A stretch of DNA of 42,707 bases from Streptomyces boncukensis (GTDB lineage: Bacteria > Actinomycetota > Actinomycetes > Streptomycetales > Streptomycetaceae). Made by a program: the position numbers and the translations under genes. Below the pieces are notes generated by a model. That model was not told the origin of the DNA and did no database searches. It saw nothing but the letters and a program-made list of their open reading frames with translations. The stretch spans positions 1-42,707 of the forward strand of contig NZ_JAAKZZ010000007.1 of assembly GCF_011045075.1 (NCBI RefSeq), written 5' to 3'. This document shows, one piece after another, positions 1 to 11,000 of the stretch (position 1 is the first letter of the stretch; every line of letters starts with the position of its first letter).

Positions 1-893
1 GCCTCCAAGACTGCGGTGCGAGCGCTCTTGCTCTCGGTCGCGTGCGTGGCGGGATAGATGCCGAGGGCGTCGTGGTGGCGGAGGTTGCAGTAGCCGCGGG
101 TGTCTGCGGGGTTCATGTGGCGGCTGGCGATGGCCACGCAGCGGTTGAAGTCCCCGGCGGTGCCCCAGCCGATCTGGGCGGCTCCTTCGCCATGCACGTA
201 CCAGTGGCGAAGCTGCTCGGCGTCGCCGCGGTTCTTGTCCAGGCCGCCAGCTGTCTTGGCTTCGAATACTGCGGTCCGGGCGGTCTTCGCCTCCGGGCTC
301 GCTCGTCTCCCCGGATCGTTCTTGTCCCGTTGTGAGGGCCTCGGCTCGGGTAGTTCTTCGTGCCCCTTGGACTGGGCGGTCTTGCGTTCCAGCCCTGCGT
401 CATCAGCCTTGACTTCCAGGGAGCGCGTCATGGGGTGCGCGCCGTGCAGTACCGGGGAGACCTCGTACAGGTCGAGTTTGTGGATGACGCGCACGCAGTC
501 AGCGCGCTTGGTCGCACCCGATGGCGGGACCCGGTAGCCGATGGAGAACTGGGCTTCGCCGTGCTCGTGCCACTGGCGGACCTGCTCGTACACGTCGCGG
601 CCCTTCGACGTGCGCAGGTTGAACCGGATCGTTGCCACGAGGGCGCCCGCCTCGGGGGGCCAGTTCGGTATGCCGGAGAACCGGGGATCTCCGGGCTGCC
701 ACTCGGCGATGTCCTGGACGACCCCGATGGGGTCCTTCCATTCGTGGTGCCAGACCGTTTTCACGGGCCTGGTGGCAAGGGTGTGGGCGAACGCGCCGGG
801 GACGATGAAGTCCGCCACCTCATCGACGACGCCGGTGACGGCGAAGATCGCCCGGCAGATGCCCTTGCGGGGGGTCGTGGTTCGGGACGGCAC
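1..893 (-). CDS. HK97-type prohead protease with C-terminal extension (3' part beyond window)
   Basis: This is a capsid maturation protease that would cleave scaffold and capsid precursors inside the procapsid. I translated it from the minus strand; it stays open to base 1, so the C-terminus is missing (297 residues visible). Family marks seen are the His region VWHHEW near residue 48, the Ser region GEAQFSIGY near residue 115 and the closing strand DLYEVSPVLHGAHP near residue 145. In HK97-like proteases these regions carry the catalytic His and Ser. The GTG start at 893 has GGAGG nine bases upstream. After the protease core come a basic linker and an extra domain (LRHWYVHGEGAAQIGW ... GYCNLRHHDALG), followed by a second copy of the linker at the edge. 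It is the last visible gene of the head module, and a major capsid gene probably follows to the left. Family assignment is strong; the function of the extension is unknown. Confidence 0.88.
   Translation of the reverse strand, partial: MPSRTTTPRKGICRAIFAVTGVVDEVADFIVPGAFAHTLATRPVKTVWHHEWKDPIGVVQDIAEWQPGDPRFSGIPNWPPEAGALVATIRFNLRTSKGRDVYEQVRQWHEHGEAQFSIGYRVPPSGATKRADCVRVIHKLDLYEVSPVLHGAHPMTRSLEVKADDAGLERKTAQSKGHEELPEPRPSQRDKNDPGRRASPEAKTARTAVFEAKTAGGLDKNRGDAEQLRHWYVHGEGAAQIGWGTAGDFNRCVAIASRHMNPADTRGYCNLRHHDALGIYPATHATESKSARTAVLE
2..297 (-). repeat. Repeated linker motif in prohead protease extension
   Basis: The motif EAKTARTAVFEAKTAGG is encoded at about 247-297 and a near copy, ESKSARTAVLEA, at 2-35 next to the window edge. 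They flank the extra domain after the protease core. This suggests that the linker-plus-domain unit is duplicated and that another copy continues to the left. Confidence 0.6.
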
Positions 894-952
894 GGCGGGG
901 AACCTCCGGCGACTGGACAGGCGGTCCCCGGGACCGTGCCGGGCGCGCAGGG

Positions 953-1174
953 CTACTGTCCTGTCGGCTCCTGCGCCGCCTCGTCGTCTGCCTGCCGCGC
1001 CTCCGCCGCAGTGCGCGCGGAGACCCATCCCTGCGTCCAGTAGCGCGCGCCGAACTGCTGCTCCGGATCGGCGCTGTACGGGTCGTAGGGGCAGGCATCC
1101 GACGGGTCGCCAGCCGTAAACGCGGCTTCCCCCTCACCGAGCAACGCCAGGTACGCCTGACGGTTCAGCTCCAC
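953..1174 (-). CDS. RMF/CrpP-like small protein
   Basis: A 73-residue protein. The pattern G..AF.AG....ACPYD ... R.W.QGW..AR resembles ribosome modulation factor and the small CrpP-like proteins (Gly-rich helix start, CPY, then W..GW). Ribosome modulation factor dimerises 70S ribosomes in stationary cells, whereas CrpP-like proteins on mobile elements have other proposed roles, so I claim only the fold-level likeness. The GTG start at 1174 has AGGAG eight bases upstream, overlapping the stop codon of the preceding gene, so translation is probably coupled. It sits between the acidic protein and the prohead protease inside the head module, which suggests expression with virion genes. Confidence 0.65.
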   Translation of the reverse strand: MELNRQAYLALLGEGEAAFTAGDPSDACPYDPYSADPEQQFGARYWTQGWVSARTAAEARQADDEAAQEPTGQ

Positions 1175-1185
1175 CGGTGCGGCTC

Positions 1186-1740
1186 CTAACTCCGGGACGG
1201 GAAGAGCGGATCTTGTCCGCCGTGTTCGGTCGGCGGATCGCTCTCGTCGCCGTCCTGGGTGCGGCTGTGGGTGCGGGTCATGTGCGCGTCGTCGACATCA
1301 ATGGCCCACACGTCCGGGTCGGGGTACCGCCACACCTGTCCGGTGGTGTCCCGGACCCATCCCGTCAGTGTGCCGTCCTGAGCCTGGTCGAGCCACGCCT
1401 CCTCGCCGTCCTGCCCCTGGTAGGCGGCGAAGGCGTCTGCGGGATCGGTCTCGTCGCCTTCGTCGTACATGTCGCCGGACCACGGGCGGGCGTCGTCCGG
1501 GGGAAGCGGGGGCTCCGCGCTGTCCGGCGGAGGTTCGGTCCCTTCGCCTTCGGCGGATCCAGTGGATTGCTCCGGCTCCAGCGGCGGGGCCTGGACGTCG
1601 CCGGTCTCTTCCTGTGGCTCCGCGTCCGAGTCCTCAGCGGCGGCATCGGCGTCGGTGGGCCGGGCGTCCTGGTCCTCGTCCTCTCCGGACGGCTTGCCTT
1701 TCTTGGGGAGTGCCTTGATGGCGAATCCGTATCTGGTCAC
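1186..1740 (-). CDS. Acidic hypothetical protein of the head module
   Basis: A 184-residue protein that I do not recognise. The N-terminus is short and basic (RYGFAIKALPKKGK). Residues about 19-90 are an acidic, proline-rich, probably disordered stretch. The C-terminal half has Trp/Tyr-rich segments (GDMYDEGDETDPADAF, TGWVRDTTGQVWRYPDPD) that look folded. The GTG start at 1740 overlaps the TGA of the preceding gene by four bases, so it is translationally coupled; no Shine-Dalgarno is visible. Its place between the giant protein and the protease makes a virion or capsid-assembly role possible, but that rests on context only. Confidence 0.7.
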   Translation of the reverse strand: MTRYGFAIKALPKKGKPSGEDEDQDARPTDADAAAEDSDAEPQEETGDVQAPPLEPEQSTGSAEGEGTEPPPDSAEPPLPPDDARPWSGDMYDEGDETDPADAFAAYQGQDGEEAWLDQAQDGTLTGWVRDTTGQVWRYPDPDVWAIDVDDAHMTRTHSRTQDGDESDPPTEHGGQDPLFPSRS

Positions 1741-2078
1741 GGTGGGAAGGGTGGGGAAGCCGGGTGGCTTGTGTCCTGCCGCCGACGTGACCTTCTCCGG
1801 TCGTGATCATTCTTGCCCATTTGTGCAAGCCCTCCCGCGCCGTGCATCACCTCCAGGACGTTCGTGTGCCGCTGGAGGAGGGCGAGGATGGCCGCCTGGT
1901 CGTTGCGAGACACACGGCGAAGCGGGCCCGTTGGCGACAAGGGGATCGCCTCGCCCCTATGCAATGCGACAAGGGCCGCCGCCCGGCGCGAGCCGGTCAC
2001 CGGCCGGTCCGCGTCACCGGTGACCTGCACGTGGTAGGCGGACCCGTCGTCGAATCGGCCGGTGACGGTGAGCGGCAT
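1737..2078 (-). CDS. Small hypothetical protein of the head module
   Basis: A 113-residue protein of unknown function. The N-terminal half looks folded (TVTGRFDDGSAYHVQVTG then helices with QAAILALLQRHTN). The last 30 residues are basic then proline-rich. Two starts are possible: ATG at 2093, which overlaps the stop of the giant gene as ATGA but has no ribosome site, and ATG at 2078, which has AGGGA six bases upstream. I chose 2078. The end overlaps the next gene by four bases (GTGA). Confidence 0.65.
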   Translation of the reverse strand: MPLTVTGRFDDGSAYHVQVTGDADRPVTGSRRAAALVALHRGEAIPLSPTGPLRRVSRNDQAAILALLQRHTNVLEVMHGAGGLAQMGKNDHDRRRSRRRQDTSHPASPPFPP

Positions 2079-2089
2079 CGCGATTCCCT

Positions 2090-5000
2090 TCATCGGGTGG
2101 CGAGCAGACCGAGGAGGAACGCGCGGAGGTCGTCGTCCTCGTACCAGTCGCCGTTGAACATGGCCTGGAGGGACCGGGCGAGACTGTCACCCGTCTCGGG
2201 CTGCGTCTGCTGCGGGGCGAGGAGCCGCCCCAGGGCGCTGCGGTCGGGCCTGCGCGCGCCGGGGCGCCCGGCGTGGGTCCGGACGAACCAGAACATCCGC
2301 TGTGCGGCATCCAGGTCCGGGAGGTGTCCGGCAAGGTGCTGGGCCATGGCGTGTGCGGCGGTGCCCTGCCCCTCGTCGCCGAGATCAGCGATGGTGGCGA
2401 GGTGCGCGCCCGGTTCGTAGCGGCCCGTGTCGCCGTCCACGGCGGTGAGACGGCGCCCGTCCGGTGCGGAGAGCCAGTCCCGGGGAATGAGCCGCTGCAC
2501 GCTGCGCACGGCCCGCTCGGCGTCCGGGGTGCTGTCCGGGCCGAACACGATTCCGGCGTTGCCCCGGGGACCGAGGTCGCGCAGCTCAGCGAGGGCTCCG
2601 GCGACGGCATCGGGGGTTGCCGCAGCGTATCGGGCGCGCAGTGCCTCCCATTCACGGCGCGCGGCTGCGGCCTCCATCTGTGCGGCGGCGATCTCCACGT
2701 CCACGTCTCCGTCCTGGAGGGCGCTTCCGCTGCGCGCGGCCTGGAGGTTGAGCAGGCGCCGCTCGGTCGCGGCGACGTAGTCGTCGGCGAGGCGCATGGT
2801 GCCGTGCGGGTCGCTGCCGAAGTCATCGCCGAGCGCCGCGCCCAGACGCCGTGTGACTTGCCGGTCAACGTCCGCGCCGGCAGCCCGCAGGGCAGCCATA
2901 TGCCGTATGGCGGTCAGCCCCGGGCCGCCGTCGGCCGCGCGGTCCGGGACCCATTGGGTTCGGTCGGAGCGGCCGGGGAGCCGCCCCGCGGCGAGCTGCG
3001 CCCACGTCGTCGGCCGCCACCAGGTGACGTGGCGGGACACTTGGCCGAAGCGGCCCCGCTCGGGCAGCAGGCTCGCCCAGTGGGATACGCGCGTGACCAG
3101 GGAGCCGCCCTCGGGCTCGGGGAGATCGAGCGCGGTGCGCACACGCGCGAGGTGACGGGTCTCCGGCCAGTTCCGCACGCGGGAGACAAGGCGGCGCAGG
3201 AACGACTTCAGTCGGGATAGCCGGTCGCGGTTCTCGCGCCACATCTCGGCGATCTTCCGTGCGGCGGCCTTCACCAGTTCGATGAGGCGGCGGCCAAGAC
3301 GGCCGAGGAGAGCGACGGTGTGGGCGAGGAGTCCGGGTTGCCGTGTGGCGTCCGGTGCCGCGGCTCCGGCCCGGCGGACAATCTGGCGGGCTGCGGCCTG
3401 CCGCGTCGCGTCCAGGTGCGCGGACAGGTGCCGGGCCAGCGCCTCGGGGTCGGCCGGATCGGCTCCGGCGTCGCCGAGCTGCCGTAGGAGCGCGGTCACA
3501 GCGTCATCGGCATGCGCGGTGACCGCGCGAGCCACTTCGCTGTCCTCGTCCTCCCCGCGCTGGTGAGCGGCATCGTGGACCCTCGCCGGGATGAGCCGGA
3601 GCAGGTCCGTAGCGCGCTGTGCCAGGTCCTCGTTGCTCTCACCGGGGAGCGGTTCGAGGTCGTTGATCGTGCGCAGGGCGGCCCGGACTGTCTGGGCGTG
3701 CGCGTCCTGCCCGGCCCGCTTGAGGGCCTGGTGCGCGGCGGCACGCTCGGGGCCGGTGATCCCGGCCGTGTCGAGGGCGTTGCGCGCCTCCCGACGGGCA
3801 GCCTGCCCGGCTCCGCGCAGGGACTCGGGCGTGAGGCGCCGCGCGATCTGCTCGCGCAGCGCGTGGATGTCGCCCGGCGGCTCGGTTCCAGCTGTCGCCT
3901 CGTCGATGATCCGCGCGGCCACGGTGCGGGCGTGATCATCAACGATCCGGTTCATGGCCACTGCGGGGGCCATGCGGGGAGCGCGCGGCTCCGGGGCCGG
4001 GATCGGCTCGCTCGTGTGGTCGTCGCCTGCCGGGGGCGGCTCGGGAAGCTGCCAGAGGGGCATGGCGGCATGGACGAGGCGCCGCCGCCACTGCCGGTCT
4101 TCGTCTTCGAGGAGCAGGCTGCGTATGCCGCCGGGGCCTTCCTCCACGTCCAGGACGCGGAAGACGTGGACCTCGTCGCCGTGTCGCTCATCTGGCATGG
4201 CGATGACGTCGCCCTCGCCGATCTGCGCCGCGTTCGATGGGCGCGGCCGGTCGAGTCCGTCAGGGGCGGGTCGGCCGGCGGCCCGGTCGAGGTGGTCGGC
4301 TGCCCGTAGGGCTGCCCGGCCTTCCGCGGTCCTCGGGTCGGCGGATGCCCGGAGCTGGGCAACGAGCGCGGTCGCCTGGTCCGGCGTGACGGGCAGATCC
4401 ACGCCGAGCCGGGCGGCTGCCTGCTGGGCGTCGGGGGTGTCCTCGGGGCTGTGGCCCTGGTCGGCGATGGCGTCACGGTCGCCGGGTGTGAGCTCCGGGT
4501 CGATGGTGGGGCCGGTGACGGGGGTGATGGCTGGCAGCGGCTCGTGCACGGTCAGCTCGTCGGAGGGGGCGGGCGCGTCGTCCGGCCCGAGGTCCGGCGC
4601 CCCGCCGCCGAGCCCTTCGGCCCGGTGGACGACGGCGGTCGCGTCCAACTCCATGACGCCCAGTTCGCCGGTGCTGGTGTCGGCGTACTCGAAGGTGACG
4701 CGATCCCCTTCGCGGTTCTTGCTGCGGATCTCGACCGTCGTCAAGGTGTCGTCGAGGTCGAGCACAGCGACGTCGCCTTCGTTGACCTCCGCGGCTGTCG
4801 GGTCCGTGATGCCGGTGACCGGGGAGGTCTCGGGGGCTTCGTCTCGGACTTCGCCGATGACGCGGAGGTCTGCGGCGCTGCGGGTGAGAGTCCCCTCGGC
4901 GGTGGTGACCGTGATGCGGTCGCCGTTCGCCTCGTCGACAGGGCCGAGGAGTGCTCCGTTCTCGTCGGCGACGACATGGCCGGGGCGGACTCGCTGGCCG

Positions 5001-8000
5001 CTTGCGGTCCAGCCCTCGGGCCGGTGGTCCTCGGAGTCGACTGCGGCCAGGGAGGTGGGGGCGGTGCCGGTGTCCGTGCCGCCGTCGGCCCACCTGACGG
5101 ACACGGTGGTGTCGGTGGCTCCGGTGATCGTGCCCTGCCGGTCTCCCGAACCGGTGACCTGGCGGCCGGGGAAGAGGCCGCGGCCTTCGGCGTCTGCGGG
5201 TATGCGGTCGGGCAGCTCGCCGCTGATGACATCGCCCTGGGCGCCAGTGACTGGGGCGCCGGTGGCCGCTGTGTCCGGGGCATCGGCGCGGGCTGCGGCG
5301 CTGTCGAGCGGGGTGTAAACGACGTTGCGGGTGCCGGTGCGGCCGTCGAGGCTCTCGCCGATCGACGTGCGCCACATGTCCTGGGTGCGGCCTCGCCGGG
5401 TCACCGTGACGCGCTCGGGCGGGTCCAGGACGTATCCGGTGCGGGTCGTAGTGCGCCCGTTGCGTGTGGTGCCGTCGATACGAGCCGTGTCGCCGGGCCG
5501 GAGCCCGTCGACGCGGGCCCACTGCGCAGGCTGGCCGCCGACCGGTTCGGGCTCGGCCAGTGGTTCGGGCGGGTGCGTCTCGTCGTCGTGGGGCGGCTCG
5601 TGGACGGTGTCCGGGCCTGCGGAGGTGGGTTGTTCGGGGCGGGCAGGCCCGTCGGGTGCTGCGTGCTCGGGCTGGGTGCCGGAGCGTGTGAGTTGGTCGC
5701 TGCCTGGCGTGTTCGTCTCCGCCGCGCGGGGCTTGCGCCGTACGACGCCGAGTTCCAGGCGCGCGTCGTGCTGACGCATGGATTGCCCGTCCGGTCCGGT
5801 CCAGGTGACGTCAGCCGGGTAGCGGTGGTAGTCGCGCGAGCCGAGGGCCTGGATCCCGGTGGGGTTCCAGATGCGGGACTGGTCCTCGGTGATCGTGCCC
5901 CGCACGGTGCCGATCGGGTCCGCGCCACCGTGCGGGGACCGGTCGGTGCTGTCGGCCAGGGGGTAGGCGACCTCGTCTCCGGGCTGGAGGTCTGCGGGGT
6001 CGGCGAGCACGGTGTAGCCGTCGGCTTCCTGCTGCCGATGCCAGGCGGGGGCCATCTGGCGCCAGGCGCGTTCCTCGTCGGCGCGGTTGATGTCGAACTG
6101 CCAGCGGGGACCCTGGTCCTGGTCGTTGGCCAGCGCGCGGGCCATGGTCTCGGCGAGGCTTTCGTCGTTCGGGCCCCGGAACGTGCGGGCTCGTTCGATG
6201 GCGTCGGGGGCGTCCCACGGAAACGGGGTGCCGTCGGCGTCCCGCACGTCCTCTTCGAGGACGTTTGCCGCGTGAAGTGCGGCCTTCAGGGTGGAGAAGC
6301 CGTCGATGTGGTCGTTGAGGACGGGGGTGAGACTTCCGGGGGCGGCCACGATGTAGCGGCGGTTGTACTCGGCGCCTTCACGGACCGCACGGTTGCCGTA
6401 GACCAGGAGCCGCCTGCCCTGGGACAGGCGAGTGTTGGGGTCATCCGCAATCTCACGCCGTTCCTCGGGGCTCGGTGGGCTGGTGTGTAGTCCAGCACCG
6501 GGAGCGGGGGCGTCGAGCTGTCCGCTGCGGATGTGGTCGCGTACGGCGTTGAGATCAGCGAACCGGGGGGTGTCTGAGCTGCTCGGGGCGGCTGCCCGTT
6601 CTGACTGGCGGCCGTGATTGGGCTGCGGCTCCGGCGTATCGGGGGTTGACGGGGCCGGGGTGCTGTCCGACTCGGGTACATCGTCCTCGCCCCGGGGCTC
6701 CTCTGCTGGTGCGGATGCCTCCGGGGTGTCCTCGGCTCGACGCTGTTCCTCCTCATGCCGTTGGCGCTCGATCCGTTCTTCGGCACGGCGTTGCTGCTTG
6801 AACTGGTTGTACGTCAGCCGCCCACCGTTGTTGTCGAACCATTCGATCAGCTCTTCGCTGGCATAGTCCCGCCACCGACCGAACCGGGACAGATTCCCGC
6901 CCGAGAACACGTCGCGCTCGCTGACGGACGGCAGGCGCCTGCTGTTCCGGCTGAAGAAGTAGCCGTTGGTGGCAGCGAGGGCAGCCGTGTACCGGGCCTC
7001 GTCGAGATCCTGGAACTCGCGCTGCAAGCGCTCCTCGCGAGTCTGCGGGCGCCGAGTGACGTCCGTGCCGCCGAAGCCGAGGGCGGCATCCATGGCCTCA
7101 CCGCGGCGCCTCACCTCGTCCGTGTCGGCTGCCGGGGTGGCGGGAATGGCGTCGCGTACGCGCTGGTCAGCGTCGTCGCGGCGGTCCATCTCCTCCATGA
7201 CCCGCATCTGATCGGCCTCCGAGAGGCCGGTGCCCCATGCGGCGGCCAATTCGTCGTCTGACAGAGAGTGGAGTTCGTCTGGCAGGGCGGCGGGCTGCGG
7301 CTCGCCGGGGACGGCAGCAGGTTCCGGCTGTGCCTGCGGGATGTCGCTGTCGTCGTGCTCGCGGTCTCGCTGGAAAGCATCCCGCACCGCGCGCAGGGCC
7401 TCGGACAGCGGGCGCCTCTTGCTGTCGCGCCACTGGGCGATCACGTCGGGCGTGAGTGGCTCATGCCAGTCGATGGGCAGTCGGGACCCGTCGGTGATGT
7501 CCTCGAACCGGTCGGCCAGCTCTCGGGCCTCGTCCGCGTCTCGCGTGGTCAGGCTGATCTTTCCCAGGCGACCGCCGTTGCGTGCCTGAGCGAACCGCCA
7601 CTGTCGCGCTCCGTCGGGGTCGTCGGCGGCATCGTCGGTCCAGGTGACGAGCCCGCCGCCGGAGGAGAGGGTCAGCGTCGGGTTGTCGGCGAGCTGCGCG
7701 AGGAAGGCGCGCCGCTCCGGGGTGTTCTCCCCGGCGGTCAGCCGGTCGCCGCGCCGCCATGCTTCCCGCAGGTCCGCCACCGTGCGGGGCGGTTCACGGT
7801 CGAGCGTACCGCCGTCGTGATCAGCAGTGTCTGCACCGTCGGTGCCAGGCGGCATGCGCGGACGGTGTGGTAGGTCGGCTCTGGGCGCTCCTGGGCCACC
7901 CGCCGGGCCGCGGCCTTCTCCACCCGCACCGTGGATTCCTCGGTGACGACGGTGATGGCCGCGATCGTCTTCCCTGTCCTGAGCTGCTGGCTCTTCAGCG

Positions 8001-11000
8001 TTCGGGCGGTCCTCGGTCCTGCCGTCTGGAGTGCCCGGTGCCTGGGGGCCGCCGTCGGCCCCTTCCGGGCCCTCGTCCGGCGATGCCGCGTCCGCATCCG
8101 TGTTGGGGTCGGGGTGGCTCCGTTCATGGTCGCGCTGCTCGTCCTCCCCGTGCTGAGCGTCGTCATCGTCCTGCTGCTCGTCTTCCGGTCGCTGAGGCTC
8201 CGTTGTCTCGTCGCGCGCGGTGTCTTCCTCATGCGTCGGCACGGTGGCCGTGTCGCCTGCGGGAGAGTTGTTGTCGCGGAGATCCGGTGTTGGCTGCCCG
8301 TCTCGGTCGTCTCTGTTGATCTCCTCGTCCGGATGCCGCAGACGGAGTTCGGAGTCGCGCCTGTAGAACCGCTCCTCACCGTCGCTCGTGACGATCCGGA
8401 CGCGGCCCCGGCCCGTGAGATTCGGCGGCTCGGCAACTGTGTGAGTGCGTCCGTCGGGGTCGGTGTACCGGTCGCCCTCCTCCAGGTCGGCGGGGTGGCG
8501 CATCCGGACCGGACGCAGACGGCTGGTGTCGCGCCCCTCGTGGTCCGCGAACATGTCCGGCGTGCCGAAGTCGTCGTCGGGCTGGTCGAGCGGGTTGTCC
8601 GGGTCGGCTACTTCGGGGGACTGCGTCTCCGGCTCGTCGACGTCGAAGAGGCCGCCTCCCGCGTCTGCGGGCTCCGGCTTCTTCGGCTCGGCCTTCGGTG
8701 CCCGCCCGGCACGGCGGTCCTTCTCCGCCTCCAGCACGGCCATGCGGGTCCGGTCGGCGCCCGTCAGTTCCCCGTGGGCCATCTCCCGCTCCATCAGGGC
8801 CACGATCTCGTCGGCGAGCTCCTGATCCGTCATCGCGACGGGCGCCTTGGTGCCCTCGGGACGTATGGCGTCGAGCTGCTGGGTGACCTCGTCCTGGCCG
8901 AGGGCGACCGAGTCGTCTGAGCCCGCGGTGTCCGCTCCGGGACGGTCGGCGATCGGCTCGTCGCTTGGGGCCGGTGCCGTCTGCCCGTCGCCTTCCTCCT
9001 CGGGGGTCTCGTCCTCGCCGGAGGCAGCGGGCACCGGCGGCAAGGTGGGGCCACCGCTGTCGCCATCGCCTGCGTCCGCCAAGGTGTCCGGTGTATCGGC
9101 GTCGTCGTCACGCGTGGCGTCAGCTCCTGGCCGGAGGCGGCCGAGGGTCTGGGAGACGTCCTCGGACGGAAGCCGCACCGTGTCCCGCTCCGGTTCGTCC
9201 GGCTGTTCGGCGCGCTGGGGCTCGGGGTGCTCGCGGTCGAACTCTTCGAGGGTGAGCACCGCGGCGCCGACGGCGGCTTGGAGCGGTACGCGGGCCTGGT
9301 GGCGTTCCTCGACGATCTTCCGGCGCTGCGCCTTGGTCAGTTTCTTGTCGAGTTCGGCCTCGTCGATCTCGGGCAGCTTGTCGAGGTCGGCGATCCTGCC
9401 GACCACATCTTCCAGAAGGTGGGTGCGGGCCCGTGCGTGGTCGATCTGCGGGGTGAGGTCCGCTGCTGTCTGTGCGGACTGCAGGAGGGCTATCTGCTCA
9501 TCGAGCTCGGGCAGGCGCGCCCGGTCCGTCTGTTGAAGCGCCGGGGCCTTCTCCAGGGCGTTGACCAGCCGGGTGATCATGCCCGCCCCGGCGCCCTTCT
9601 TCTTCAGGTCGTCCGGGCTGCGTGCGAAGTCGCTGCGGGCGAGATCGGGGAAGCCGACGTGTGCGACGAGCTGGCCGTCCGCGCGGCGTTCGGTGCGCAC
9701 GCCAAGGTCGAGCCCGCCGAACTGGCCCAGGATCCTCCAGGGCCCCATGCCGTCGCGGTCGTGTTCCAGGAGCTGGGTGGTGACCTGCCGGTGCAGGGCG
9801 GCTGCGGCGTCGGAGCGCTCGGCGTACGACTGGCCGCCGAGGTTCATGCCGAAGGTGTCGCGCACGTCGCGGATGCGGGGCAGGGCGTCCTCGCGGCGGA
9901 CGATGCCCTCGCGGGTGTCGGCGAGGTCCTGTTCCAGCTCTGCCAGCGTCTCGGCGCGGCGGACGCGCTCGGCGGCCTCGTTGTGCTGGTCGATCTCCAG
10001 GTCACGGAGCGTGCGGCGGGCCTTCATGAGCTGGCTCATGTAGGGGTTGCCGCCGATCTCGGCTTCCATCGTCTCGTAGTCGAACTCGGCGCCGTCGAGC
10101 TCGGAGACGGTGTCGCTGGTGTCGCCTTCGGCGGTCTCCGGGCGCTGGATGTCGATCAGCCCCTCGGCCTTGGCGGCTACGAAGCCCGCCTTCCAGCCGT
10201 CCATGGATCCCTTGGTCGCGAAGATGTCGATCTCGACTTCGGGGTTCTGGTTGCCGTAGCGGAGGATGCGGCCGTTGCGCTGTTCCATCTGCGCGGCGCC
10301 CCAGTCGAGGTCGACGTGCGTCAGGGAGACCATGCGGTTCTGCGCGTTCATGCCCGTGCCCGCGACGGTGCTGGAGCCGATGAGGACGGAGATCTCGCCG
10401 TCCCGGGCCTTGCGGAACAGCTCGGCCAGGTCCTCGGGCTTGCCGGACTTCTTGGCGTCCTGGACGAACGCGATCTTCTCGCGGGGGATGCCGCGCTCGA
10501 CCATGAGGTCCCGCAGCTCGGCGTAGGCGTCGAAGCCGCCCTTGTTGTTGCCGCCCGGCACGCCCTCGTTCAGGAAGATCATCTGGAGTGCGCCGGGGAC
10601 CGGGTGGTCCTGTGCCCTGCCGTAGTACGTCTTGTAGACGCGGTCCTTGTAGCGGTGGTAGCGCTCCGCGTGCGCGTCGGCGACCGCCCGGAGTTTGTGA
10701 CCGGCCGGCGCCTTCGGGTCGATGAGCCGCGGGTCCAGGGCCACGCTGCTGCCTTCGTTGGACACCGCGAGCATGTTGTCCTCGTGGCGGTCCACGTCGC
10801 CGTTGTGGATTGCCCGGCCTCGGGCGACGAGGCTCTTGAGGCGGTCCAGCTGGTCCCGGGTCGGTTCGACCATGACCAGGTTCGGGGTGCCGCCCCGGAG
10901 TGCCGGGCGGGGGATGCCCACGTCGTCGGCGCGCTTGGTGTCGGCGATGAGGCCCCACATGGTCTTCATGGCGCGCTTGTTGTGGAACTCGGAGAACCGC

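Noticed and set aside
4451-6490. Plus-strand open frame of 679 codons
   Set aside because: Antisense to block C; composition is typical of a high-GC shadow.
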